From RYN-230 sp963770545 (GTDB taxonomy: Bacteria; Actinomycetota; Actinomycetes; Streptosporangiales; Streptosporangiaceae), in NCBI GenBank assembly GCA_963770545.1, contig CAVYQF010000005.1:62001-126000 (forward strand): DNA of 64,000 nt, read 5' to 3'. Positions 41,965 through 49,478 of this stretch are shown piece after piece. Below the pieces are notes generated by a model. The model saw nothing but the letters and a program-made list of their open reading frames with translations. It did not search any database and was not told the DNA's origin. Positions within the stretch are counted from its first letter, which is position 1. Every line of letters starts with the position of its first letter. A program made the position numbers and the translations under genes.

Positions 41965-42282
41965 TCAGGCCGACACAAGTACTACGGACTCCGGTTCGAC
42001 GTCGAGACGCAGCGTGATACCAAGGCGGTTGGCCAGCCGGGCGAGAGTGGCCACAGAAGGCTCATGGTCCCCGGCCTCTAGCCTCGCGACCGCGGGCTGC
42101 TTTATCCCGAGGCGGCGAGCGAGCGCCGTCTGCGTCAGCCCGTGCTCCACCCGGTACCGGATGATCAAGATCGCGAGCTGATTGGCCACCGAGGTCCGCG
42201 CCAGTTCCGCAGCGACTTGCGGATCGCGGACATCCTCGGCCACAAGCTGCTCCCCGGTCTTCAACTCCGTCAGTTTCGTCAT
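41965..42282 (-). CDS. XRE-family helix-turn-helix protein (HigA-like antitoxin type)
   Basis: A 105-residue protein. A leader (TGEQLVAEDVRDPQVAAELA) precedes an XRE helix-turn-helix at about 40-92: YRVEHGLTQTALARRLGIKQ, AVARLEAGDHEPSVATLARL and ANRLGITLRLDVEP. The layout with an N-terminal degradable arm is usual for HigA-type antitoxins. The frame upstream (42279-42400, ending RQAETRLAEIEDEDR) overlaps it by ATGA and may be the end of a lost partner toxin, but I recognise nothing in it. Confidence 0.82.
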   Translation of the reverse strand: MTKLTELKTGEQLVAEDVRDPQVAAELARTSVANQLAILIIRYRVEHGLTQTALARRLGIKQPAVARLEAGDHEPSVATLARLANRLGITLRLDVEPESVVLVSA

Positions 42283-42443
42283 CGGTCCTCGTCCTCGATC
42301 TCAGCTAACCGCGTCTCAGCCTGGCGGCACGCGGCTGCGAACCCACGCGGGTCGGTCTGTGCCTCCGGCCCGTTTTGGTTGGCTGGAGCCGTGCCGTGGC
42401 GGCTTGCTTGCTGAGATACGTTGATCACCGATACGTTGCGGGG

Positions 42444-42829
42444 ATGAGCGATCCGCTGCGCGAGCCCACCTTCCTCATCCTGGCCGCGCTGGCCCCGCAC
42501 CCACTGCATGGGTACGCGATCATCGGTGAGGTCGCCGACCTGTCCGGCGGCCGGCTGGCGCTGCGCCCCGGCACCCTGTACGGGGCGCTCGACCGGCTGG
42601 CCGACGAGGGGCTGCTGGAGTCGGACCGGGAAGAAGTGGTCGATGGCCGGATGCGCCGCTACTACCGGCTGACCGACGCCGGGGCGGCCCTCCTGGAGCG
42701 GGAAGCCGCCCGGCTGCAGGACAACGCCGACGCGGCGCGGCGGCGGCTCTCGCGGCGTCAGGCGCCGGGCGTGACCGGCCGGCCCGGCTACGGCTCGAAG
42801 TCAACGCCGCCACGGTCCCCGGCCACTGA
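42444..42829 (+). pseudogene. PadR-family regulator, probable frameshift near C-terminus
   Basis: Winged-helix repressor: PTFLILAALAPHPLHGYAII, ALRPGTLYGALDRLADEGLL, RRYYRLTDAGAALLEREAAR. The frame stays open far beyond the family length and runs antisense into the YciI gene. In the next frame, the expected basic/hydrophobic tail ARLRLEVNAATVPGH ends at a TGA at 42827-42829. A one-base shift within the GCG-rich run at about 42735-42752 would join them. The helix-turn-helix is intact, so the protein may still work if the long form is made. Confidence 0.7.
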
Positions 42830-42866
42830 GCCGCCCGCCGGGTGCCTCGCGGGCCCGGCTGCCGGG

Positions 42867-43220
42867 TCAGCCGCGGGTCCAGGCCGCGGCCGGCGGGGTG
42901 ACGGTGCCCGGTGCGGTGTGCCAGGTCATCACGTCGAAGCAGTAGAGCCCCTGCTGGACACCGGGATCCTGCTCAATCAGCCGCCGGACCTCGTCCAGCG
43001 ACTCCTTCTGGTAGATGCCGAGCCCGCAGATGTCCTCGTCCTCGGCCGGGCTGTCCCTGACCGGGCCCGCCGCGAGCTGCTCGCCGCCCGAGACCATGCT
43101 GAGCGTGTACGCGAGGTGCTCGCGGAAGATCCCCTCCCGCGTCTCCTCGTCGAAATCACGTCCCGCGGCCGTGTGCCGCAGCAGCACGATCTGGTAGGTC
43201 ACGAGCTGGGGTGCGGTCAT
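42867..43220 (-). CDS. YciI-family protein
   Basis: A 117-residue YCII-domain protein (ferredoxin-like fold, often fused to or near ECF sigma or AHSA1 genes). QIVLLRHTAAGRDFDEETRE and REHLAYTLSMVSGGEQLAAG carry the conserved His/Asp pair; GLGIYQKESLDEVRRLIEQD forms the second half. AGGAGC precedes the ATG. It is the last gene of an ArsR-AHSA1-YciI set, overlapping the AHSA1 stop by ATGA. Confidence 0.88.
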   Translation of the reverse strand: MTAPQLVTYQIVLLRHTAAGRDFDEETREGIFREHLAYTLSMVSGGEQLAAGPVRDSPAEDEDICGLGIYQKESLDEVRRLIEQDPGVQQGLYCFDVMTWHTAPGTVTPPAAAWTRG

Positions 43221-43735
43221 CGGGTGCTCCTGTCAGGCGGGCGGGCGGGAACAGCGGCGGCGAAGCGGTCCAGGATTCGGGTCCAGCCGGCCGAGTACGC
43301 CCCCGACGCGTAGCCGCCCGGCAGCGCGCAGTCCTCGGCGAGCTGCTCCTCGGTCAGGGCCTCCCAGCCGCGGTGCTCGACCGTGACCCGGGTCAGGGCC
43401 GGGCCGAGGGCGGCGAAGGAGAACTCGACCTCGGTCGGCACCGGCGTCCCCGTCCAGGTCATCACGAAGCGCGCGGGCGGCTCCCAGGCCAGCAGCTCAC
43501 CCCAGTCCAGCTCGGTGCCGTCGGCCCAGGTCTCGTAGACCCGGCCGCCGGCCCGCGGTTCGATGGTCACGTCGCGGACCCGGTCCTGCCCGGCCGAGAA
43601 CGGGATCGCCGGCCACCAGGCGCCGATCGTCCGCACGAACACCTCGAACGTGTGCCCCGGGTCGCTGCGGACCGTGATCGACTGCCGCACCGGCGGACGG
43701 CGCACCGCCGTGACCTGGTCCGGTGGCTGGCTCAT
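43217..43735 (-). CDS. SRPBCC/AHSA1-type protein
   Basis: A 172-residue helix-grip protein of the AHSA1 (activator of Hsp90 ATPase-like) group: QSITVRSDPGHTFEVFVRTI, AGGRVYETWADGTELDWGEL, RFVMTWTGTPVPTEVEFSFA and a C-terminal helix GAYSAGWTRILDRFA. AGGAGG lies 7 bases before the ATG. It is coupled to the YciI gene and follows an ArsR regulator, a common actinobacterial arrangement of unknown physiological role. Confidence 0.88.
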   Translation of the reverse strand: MSQPPDQVTAVRRPPVRQSITVRSDPGHTFEVFVRTIGAWWPAIPFSAGQDRVRDVTIEPRAGGRVYETWADGTELDWGELLAWEPPARFVMTWTGTPVPTEVEFSFAALGPALTRVTVEHRGWEALTEEQLAEDCALPGGYASGAYSAGWTRILDRFAAAVPARPPDRSTR

Positions 43736-43750
43736 GGACTGCCTCCTGTC

Positions 43751-44098
43751 CTATCCGGCCCGCGCGGACGGCCCGGCGTCGCTGAGACCCCGGTCCGCCT
43801 CGACCAGCTGGCGGGCGGCGTCCAGGGACGCCGCCCACATCTCATCCAGGAACTCCCGGAGCCCGTCCAGGCCCTCGGGCCGGGCCCGGTACAGCCGCCG
43901 GGTGCCCTGCCGCCGCTCCGTCACCAGCCCCGCGCTCTTCAGCACGGTCAGGTGCTGGCTGACCGCGGTCCGCGTGACGTCGAACGCCGCGGCGATTTCC
44001 CCGGCGGCCAGCTCGTCGTCGGCGACGAGGCGCAGGATGGCCCGGCGGCGCGGCTCGGCGATCGCCTTGAGCGCCGCGTCGGTCGCCTGTTCGCCCAT
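43751..44098 (-). CDS. ArsR/SmtB-family transcriptional regulator
   Basis: A 115-residue winged helix: LKAIAEPRRRAILRLVADDE, LAAGEIAAAFDVTRTAVSQH (recognition helix), LTVLKSAGLVTERRQGTRRLY. No CxC metal-binding motif is present, so it is one of the non-metal ArsR proteins that precede AHSA1 genes. The Met at 44098 follows GAAAGG; a longer form to 44149 adds an Ala/Gly-rich leader. It probably binds the AACGTTAG elements at 44156-44181. Confidence 0.88.
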   Translation of the reverse strand: MGEQATDAALKAIAEPRRRAILRLVADDELAAGEIAAAFDVTRTAVSQHLTVLKSAGLVTERRQGTRRLYRARPEGLDGLREFLDEMWAASLDAARQLVEADRGLSDAGPSARAG

Positions 44099-44155
44099 GC
44101 CGGCCTTTCCCGCGGCGCTCAGCGGGCCGCGTCCCGCCGCCTTCGACAATTTCCT

Positions 44156-44181
44156 CTAACGTTAGTGGCTGCGAACGTTAG
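44156..44181. promoter_or_regulatory. Candidate ArsR operator, paired palindromes
   Basis: The perfect palindrome CTAACGTTAG (44156-44165) and a second AACGTTAG (44174-44181) are spaced about 18 bases centre to centre. They lie between the ArsR gene and the DUF3054 gene, overlapping the end of the latter. Confidence 0.6.
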
Positions 44182-44545
44182 CGTCAACTGGCAGAAGCCG
44201 GGGGCTGGCCCAGCGCCACACCACCCGCCAGCCCAGCTGGAACAGGCCGAGGAAGCCCAGCGCAACCAGGATGAACGCGAACGCGGTGCCCTGGCCGGCC
44301 AGGACCCGCAACGCCATGCCGATGGCCACGGTGCTGAGCCAGACGCCGATCCCCGTCGGGACCAGCGCGGTGGGCCGGCGCCAGAACCGGGTCAGCGCCA
44401 TCCCAGCCGCCGCGCCCGCCGCGAACGGCCAGAAGGTGTCCCACAGCCCGGCCAGGGCGCCGCCGTCGTGGTGGTTGGCCCGGCCGATCACGACGAAGAG
44501 CAGCACACAGCAGAAGTCCGCGAGGGCCGCACCGACTGAACGCAT
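44162..44545 (-). CDS. DUF3054 family membrane protein
   Basis: A 127-residue protein with four predicted helices. It starts ALADFCCVLLFVVIGRANHH, typical of DUF3054, followed by FWPFAAGAAAGMALTRFWRR and STVAIGMALRVLAGQGTAFA. The function is unknown. It is divergent from the flavodoxin-like gene with 26 bases between starts. Its last codons overlap the ArsR operator. Confidence 0.88.
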   Translation of the reverse strand: MRSVGAALADFCCVLLFVVIGRANHHDGGALAGLWDTFWPFAAGAAAGMALTRFWRRPTALVPTGIGVWLSTVAIGMALRVLAGQGTAFAFILVALGFLGLFQLGWRVVWRWASPRLLPVDANVRSH

Positions 44546-44570
44546 GCCGCCAGGGTAATGTCGCAGGGCG

Positions 44571-44873
44571 ATGGCCCGGCTGCTGATCGTTCACCACACC
44601 TCCTCACCGTCCATGCAGGCGATGCTCGAGGCGGTGCTGGCGGGCGCGGGCCACTACCCCTGCCTGGAGGCCACCCAGCGCAGGCACTATGGCCTGTACG
44701 TGCACGGCAACAACGACACCGGAGGCGCGGTGCGGGCAGTGGAGTCCATCACGACCGGGTTGCGGTGGCGCCGCGCCCGGCCCCCGGTCACGGTCGTGGG
44801 TGACGTCGGCCCCGCGGACCTGGAGGCGTGCCGGGAACTGGGTGCCACCGTCGCCGCGGAACTGGCCTCGTGA
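44571..44873 (+). CDS. Flavodoxin-like protein with internal deletion
   Basis: A 100-residue protein. It starts LLIVHHTSSPSMQAMLEAVL, the phosphate-loop region of short flavodoxins, then jumps straight to HYPCLEATQRRHYGLYVHGN, the fourth strand of the fold, and ends DLEACRELGATVAAELAS. Homologues I know of the same type are about 160 residues and contain some 60 residues between those parts, covering flavin contacts. The frame is preserved, so this is an in-frame deletion. The product probably cannot bind FMN normally. Its stop overlaps the kinase-like gene by GTGA. Confidence 0.75.
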   Translation: MARLLIVHHTSSPSMQAMLEAVLAGAGHYPCLEATQRRHYGLYVHGNNDTGGAVRAVESITTGLRWRRARPPVTVVGDVGPADLEACRELGATVAAELAS

Positions 44874-45784
44874 TCCTCACCGTCGCGCTGAACGCCACGG
44901 TGAACGTCAGCTACGAGGCGGAGGAGATCTCCTGGGGTGCGCCCAACCAGATCAGCCGGATGACCAGCCGGGCCGGGGGCGGGAGCCTGGCGGTGGCGCG
45001 GGTCCTGGCCGGCCTGGGCGAGGACGTCCTGGTGGCCGGCTTCGCGGGCGGGAGCGCGGGCGACCTGATCGAGGCGGACCTGGCCCGCGTGGGCGTGACC
45101 ACGGTGTTCACCAGGATCAGCCGCGAGTCACGGCGGGTCGTCGAGGTGGTGGATGAGGCGCGGGAAGAGAGCACCTGGCTGAGCGAGCCCGCCCCGTTCA
45201 TCACGACCGAGGAACTCGGCCGGTTCGCCGGTGAGTTCCGCAAGCTGGTGGGGGGCATGGACGCCGTGGTGCTGAGCGGCGGGCTCCCGGCCGGCCTGCC
45301 CCTGGACATCTACGCGTCGCTGGCCACTTACGCCGCGGAGGCGTCAGTGCCGGCCATCATCCACGCCGGCGGGCCGGCCTTGTGGCGCAGCCTGGAGCGC
45401 CACCCGGCCCTGGTGCTGCTCGCGTCCACGGCCGGGGTCCCCGGCGCGGGGGGATCCGAAGGGCCGGCCGCCCTGGTGACCCGGGGCTCGAGGGCGGCGG
45501 CCATGCTGTCCGGCGCGGCGCTTCTCGCCGCGGCGGCCAACGGGTCTACAGGACAGTGGCGGGCGGCACTGGAGGGCTACCCCGGGCTGTCACTGTCCGC
45601 GGAGGCCGTGGTGGCCGGGCTGCTGCCCGCCGTGACGCAGCACTGGGCGTGGCCGGACGCGCTGCGGCACGCCGTGGCGCTGGGCGCGTCGTCCGACGCC
45701 TTGGGCGAGGTCGACCTGGACGCCTACGACCTGCTCTCGTCCGAGGTCGTGCTGGAGGCTGCGGGCGGATCGTCGCCGGGCTGA
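44870..45784 (+). CDS. PfkB-family (1-phosphofructokinase-like) kinase, catalytic motif degenerate
   Basis: A 304-residue sugar-kinase fold. It starts ILTVALNATVNVSYEAEEIS like 1-phosphofructokinases, with SRAGGGSLAVARVLAGLGED (sugar site), SGGLPAGLPLDIYASLATYA and the C-terminal helix region. The family's GAGD anion hole and catalytic Asp should precede VAGLL, but here the segment is LSLSAEAVVAGLLP, so both the glycines and the Asp are gone. Probably it is a pseudo-kinase or an enzyme of altered chemistry. The GTG at 44870 overlaps the flavodoxin-like stop. Its 3' end overlaps the convergent exchanger gene by 61 bases. Confidence 0.78.
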   Translation: MILTVALNATVNVSYEAEEISWGAPNQISRMTSRAGGGSLAVARVLAGLGEDVLVAGFAGGSAGDLIEADLARVGVTTVFTRISRESRRVVEVVDEAREESTWLSEPAPFITTEELGRFAGEFRKLVGGMDAVVLSGGLPAGLPLDIYASLATYAAEASVPAIIHAGGPALWRSLERHPALVLLASTAGVPGAGGSEGPAALVTRGSRAAAMLSGAALLAAAANGSTGQWRAALEGYPGLSLSAEAVVAGLLPAVTQHWAWPDALRHAVALGASSDALGEVDLDAYDLLSSEVVLEAAGGSSPG

Positions 45785-46929
45785 TCCCCCGGCGGCGCGG
45801 CGGGCGGGCCCGTGACCTGGGCCGGCTGGCCGGCCCACCGGCCAGGGCGCCGGGCCAGGCCGGCGGCCCCGGCGACGGCCGTAATCAGGAGCGGGAGAAC
45901 GGTGAGCCCAGGCGCGGGCGCAGCGGTATGCGCGGTGGCCAGCAATGATCCGAGGAAGACCAGGTAGGACCCGATGATGAAGGCGCCGGTGGCCCGGCGC
46001 ACCCCGCCGTCCCGGAAGGCGAAGGCGAGCGCGGCCGCGGTCAGCAGCAGGTACCACACGGCGATGAGCACCGCATGGACCGACGTCGGGCCCAGGCCGG
46101 TGATGGTGGCGGGCAGCAGCAGCCCGGCGGCGACGTTGAGCGCGTTGCTGTTCAGCGTGGTGCTCAGCATGGCCGCGCCCCGGCCGCGCGCGGCCAGGTA
46201 CACGGCCGCGACCGCGTTCGGCAGGCTGGTCACCGCGGCCAGGATCACCCCGCCGACGACGATCTGCGGAATCCCGAAATGCGTCCCGATCGACGTCCCC
46301 GACCGTTCCATGATCACGCTGGCCGCCACGACCACGACCAGGGCGGCCACGGCCAGGAACACGTCGCGGCGGCGGCCGTGCGCCGGGTGGATGACCTCCT
46401 CGAGTTCCTGCTCCTCCTCGGAGATCGCCACGGCCAGCCAGCCCTCCCAGCGGCGGGCCACCGGTACCCGGTGCAGCCGCCTGGCTCCCGCGCCGAGCAG
46501 GACGAGGTAGGGCACCAGGATGGCCAGTACCGCGGCGAGCCCGGCGCCGGGCGGGATCGTGCCGGTCGTGGTGACCAGGCAGACCGCCGCTACCCACAGG
46601 GCGATGACCCCGCCCAGGATGACGACCCGGCGGTGCAGCGCGATGCTGCCCGCCACGACCCCGCCGAGACCGAGCAGGGCCGCCAGGTTGAACACGTTGG
46701 AGCCGATGACGACGCCGGCGCCGACCTTCTGCTGATGCTGGGCCAGCGCCGTGACCGCCGAGGTGATCTCGGGAGCGTCCGCGGCCAGCGCCGCCACCAT
46801 GCCCAGCAGCGCCTCCGACAGCCCGAGCCGCCCGCCGATCCGCTCCAGCCGGGTGACCAGCAGGTAGCTCGTGGCCAGGCTGACCGCCGCGGCGAGGAAG
46901 AAGACCAGGAACTGCACGGTCACGGACAT
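45724..46929 (-). CDS. Sodium/calcium-exchanger (CaCA) family membrane protein
   Basis: A 401-residue cation exchanger with ten predicted helices and two homologous halves. Alpha-1 repeat: MVAALAADAPEITSAVTALA and GSNVFNLAALLGLG. Alpha-2 repeat: AAVTSLPNAVAAVYLAARG and NSNALNVAAGLLLP. The alpha-repeat acidic residue is present as Asp-Ala-Pro-Glu in alpha-1 but replaced by Ser-Leu-Pro-Asn in alpha-2, so ion selectivity may differ. A short acidic cytoplasmic loop (SEEEQELEEV) sits between halves. The C-terminal tail is Pro/Ala-rich and overlaps the kinase gene. Confidence 0.88.
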   Translation of the reverse strand: MSVTVQFLVFFLAAAVSLATSYLLVTRLERIGGRLGLSEALLGMVAALAADAPEITSAVTALAQHQQKVGAGVVIGSNVFNLAALLGLGGVVAGSIALHRRVVILGGVIALWVAAVCLVTTTGTIPPGAGLAAVLAILVPYLVLLGAGARRLHRVPVARRWEGWLAVAISEEEQELEEVIHPAHGRRRDVFLAVAALVVVVAASVIMERSGTSIGTHFGIPQIVVGGVILAAVTSLPNAVAAVYLAARGRGAAMLSTTLNSNALNVAAGLLLPATITGLGPTSVHAVLIAVWYLLLTAAALAFAFRDGGVRRATGAFIIGSYLVFLGSLLATAHTAAPAPGLTVLPLLITAVAGAAGLARRPGRWAGQPAQVTGPPAAPPGDQPGDDPPAASSTTSDESRS

Positions 46930-46945
46930 GGGGCTACCGGGCCGG

Positions 46946-47527
46946 TCACCAGGGGTCAGGGGTGGCGTGGCCGAAGATCTGGGCCTGGAGCTGGCGCGCC
47001 GTCAGCGACGTTCCGCAGACCGCCGGAGGCAGCTTGCCGTTGACCGCCGTCCACGCGGTCCAGGCGGTCAGCGAGTAGTCCATGGCCAGGGTGTGGTCGC
47101 TGACCCGGGCCGGGACCCACAGGCCGCCGCTCTTGACCCAGGGGAGGCCGAACTCCAGGTAGTGGGTGTGGTGGCCGTCGATGACGAACGTTTGCGGGTA
47201 CGGTCCCGGCTTGTTATGCGTCTCCCACCAGCTGGTGAAGTTGTCCGCGTTGGTGGTGTTGATCGTGACCTGGCCGTGGCTGAACCAGTCCAGGCCGGTG
47301 CCGGGCTGGAGGTGGGCCGTGTCAACCGCGCACTGGGTCAGCAGCGCCGGTGCGTCGGCCAGGCGGTAGCCGTAAGGGTCGCGGAGCGAGGCGGTGGGGC
47401 TGGCGGCGGCGTGCTTCTTGGGCGGGACGACCGCGAACTGGCATCCGGCCAGCACGGACGCGGCCGCTATCACCGCTATCGCTGCTGTCACCGCCGCCGC
47501 CCGGCGGCCGCGCAGGATCGGTTTCAT
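46946..47527 (-). CDS. Putative lipoprotein, unknown function
   Basis: A 193-residue exported protein. Basic start (KPILRGRR), hydrophobic signal AAAVTAAIAVIAAAS and lipobox VLAGC at about residue 29, so it is lipid-anchored outside the membrane. The mature domain has YRLADAPALLTQCAVDTAHL, INTTNADNFTSWWETHNKPG and HHTHYLEFGLPWVKSGGLW, with many aromatics and a further Cys pair. I recognise no family. It follows the exchanger gene on the other side of a 16-base gap and may be cotranscribed with it. Confidence 0.7.
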   Translation of the reverse strand: MKPILRGRRAAAVTAAIAVIAAASVLAGCQFAVVPPKKHAAASPTASLRDPYGYRLADAPALLTQCAVDTAHLQPGTGLDWFSHGQVTINTTNADNFTSWWETHNKPGPYPQTFVIDGHHTHYLEFGLPWVKSGGLWVPARVSDHTLAMDYSLTAWTAWTAVNGKLPPAVCGTSLTARQLQAQIFGHATPDPW

Positions 47528-47584
47528 CCCTGCCTCTCGTCTGGACCCGCAGGCTCAACTTGTACCGTACGGCGGCGGGCGGGG

Positions 47585-47695
47585 AGGCGGGTATCCCGTA
47601 CCGCGGCGGGTGCGGCGGGTGCGGCGGGTGCGGCGGGTGCCGGTGCGGCGGGTACGGCGCGGGCCGGTGCGGCGGGTACGGCGCGGGCGCCGGGC
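47585..47695. repeat. GGCGGGTGC/GGCGGGTAC tandem repeat
   Basis: Nine-base units (GCGGCGGGT plus C or AC) repeat at least eight times in the 238-base gap between the divergent lipoprotein and acyl-CoA ligase genes. No gene is supported in this gap. Confidence 0.75.
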
Positions 47696-47765
47696 AAATT
47701 TGCTCCGGCCATGGGCGAGCCCCCCGAGCCATGATCTACTCGTGGGTAGTTCCGAGGAGGTGGCG

Positions 47766-49313
47766 ATGGGGCTCGCGTTCTGGAGCCGGGCGCAGGCAGA
47801 TCCCGGCTGGACCGCGCTGATCGAGCCGGACGGCACCCAGCGCACCGCGGGAGAGCTCCTGGCCAGGGTCAATCAGCTCACTAACGCCCTCCGCGGCCTC
47901 GGCCTGCGTCCCGGTGACGGCATCGCGGTGCTGCTGCCCAACGGCGGGGCCGCGCTGGAGATCTACCTGGCCGCGCTGCAGGGCGGCTGGTATTACACCC
48001 CGGTCAACTGGCATTTCACCCCGCGGGAGATCGCCTACATCGTGGCCGACAGCGAGGCCAAGGCGTTCTTCGTGCACGAGCGGTACGCCGGGTCCGGATC
48101 CGCGGCTGCGGACCTGGCCGGGCTGCTCGCCGGGGCCCGGCTGAGCATCGGCACGATCCCGGGGTTTCTCCCGGTCTCCGACCTGCTCGCCGGGCAGCCC
48201 GCCAGCACGCCGGCGGATCGCGTGGCGGGCTCGACCATGCACTACACCTCGGGTACCACCGGCCGGCCCAAGGGAGTGCGCCGGGACCTGTCCGGGATCG
48301 ACCCGGACGACGCGGCGGAGCTGACCACGGCCCTGCTCCAGATGTTCGGCGTCCAGCCCGGCCAGCCCAACGCGCACCTGGTCACCTCCCCGAACTACCA
48401 CACGGCGGTGACCCTGTTCGGCGGCGCGGCCATCCACCTGGGCCACACCCTCGTGTACCTGGACAGCTGGGACTCCGAGACCGCGCTGGCCAGCGTGGAG
48501 CGGTACCGGGTGACGAGCACGCACATGGTGCCCACCCAGTTCAAGCGGATGCTGACGCTGCCGGAGGCGACCCGGCGCCGCTACGACGTGTCCTCCATGC
48601 GCTGGATGATCCACGCTGCGGCGCCCTGCCCGGTGCCGCTGAAGCGGGCCATGCTCGAGTGGTGGGGCCCGCGGGTGTATGAGTACTACGCCGCCACCGA
48701 GGGGGGCGGCACCCTGGCCACCCCGCAGGACTGGCTGGCCCGCCCGGGCACCGTCGGCCGGCCGTGGCCGGTGAGCGAGGTGATGGTCGCCGACGACGAC
48801 GGCAAGGAGTGCCCGCCTGGTAGGCCAGGGACGGTGTACATGAAGATGAGCACCACGACGTTCGAGTACAAGGGCGATCCGGCCAAGACCGAGGCGGCCC
48901 GGCTGCATGACTTTTTCACCGTGGGCGACATCGGCTATCTCGACGACGATGGGTTCCTGTTCCTCTGTGACCGCAAGGCGGACATGATCATTTCCGGCGG
49001 GGTGAACATCTACCCCGCCGAGGTCGAGGCGGAGCTCATCATGCATTCCGGCGTGGCCGACGTCGCGGTGTTCGGCGTTCCCGACGAGGAGTGGGGGGAG
49101 AAGGTGATGGCCGTGATCGAGCCCGCGGCGGACCGGACCCCGGGACCGGAGCTGGCCGCGGAGATCCTCGGGTCGCTGGACGGGAAACTGGCCCGGCTGA
49201 AGTGGCCGACGGCCATTGACTTTACCGAGGAGTTGCCCCGCGATCCCAGCGGCAAGCTGCTCAAACGCCGTCTGCGCGAACCCTACTGGCAAGCCCAGGG
49301 CCGGTCGATCTAA
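47766..49313 (+). CDS. Acyl-CoA synthetase (AMP-forming, FadD-like)
   Basis: A 515-residue ANL-family ligase activating a carboxylic acid via acyl-AMP. P-loop-like AMP motif MHYTSGTTGRPKGV at about 157-170, YYAATEGGGTL (motif II), FTVGDIGYLDDDGFLFLCDR (adenine/ribose, hinge) and the C-terminal lysine segment PRDPSGKLLKRRLREPYW. GGAGGTGGCG lies before the ATG at 47766; the long upstream frame is repeat DNA. It stands alone and ends 74 bases before palindrome copy 2. A role in aromatic or fatty acid activation fits the window but is not shown. Confidence 0.92.
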   Translation: MGLAFWSRAQADPGWTALIEPDGTQRTAGELLARVNQLTNALRGLGLRPGDGIAVLLPNGGAALEIYLAALQGGWYYTPVNWHFTPREIAYIVADSEAKAFFVHERYAGSGSAAADLAGLLAGARLSIGTIPGFLPVSDLLAGQPASTPADRVAGSTMHYTSGTTGRPKGVRRDLSGIDPDDAAELTTALLQMFGVQPGQPNAHLVTSPNYHTAVTLFGGAAIHLGHTLVYLDSWDSETALASVERYRVTSTHMVPTQFKRMLTLPEATRRRYDVSSMRWMIHAAAPCPVPLKRAMLEWWGPRVYEYYAATEGGGTLATPQDWLARPGTVGRPWPVSEVMVADDDGKECPPGRPGTVYMKMSTTTFEYKGDPAKTEAARLHDFFTVGDIGYLDDDGFLFLCDRKADMIISGGVNIYPAEVEAELIMHSGVADVAVFGVPDEEWGEKVMAVIEPAADRTPGPELAAEILGSLDGKLARLKWPTAIDFTEELPRDPSGKLLKRRLREPYWQAQGRSI

Positions 49314-49386
49314 GGCCGCGCCGCCCCGGCCTGGAAGTGGGCCCGGCTGTGCGAGATGGCCCCGTCCTGCGGCGTAGGTGGCGGAC

Positions 49387-49440
49387 CATTATCGTGGTGC
49401 TTTTTGCCCCGCCCGCGGGGCAAAAAGCACCACGATAATG
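49387..49440. repeat. Perfect 54-bp palindrome, element copy 2
   Basis: The left arm is CATTATCGTGGTGC, TTTTT, GCCCCGC at 49387-49412, then CC, then the exact complement at 49415-49440. It is the same element as 17464-17513. The sequence GGCGGACC occurs on both sides (49380-49387 and 49444-49451), possibly a target-site duplication. It lies between convergent genes and could also act as a terminator. Confidence 0.92.
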
Positions 49441-49478
49441 AGCGGCGGACCTCCGGCGCCGCGCTGGTCCGGTCCGGA

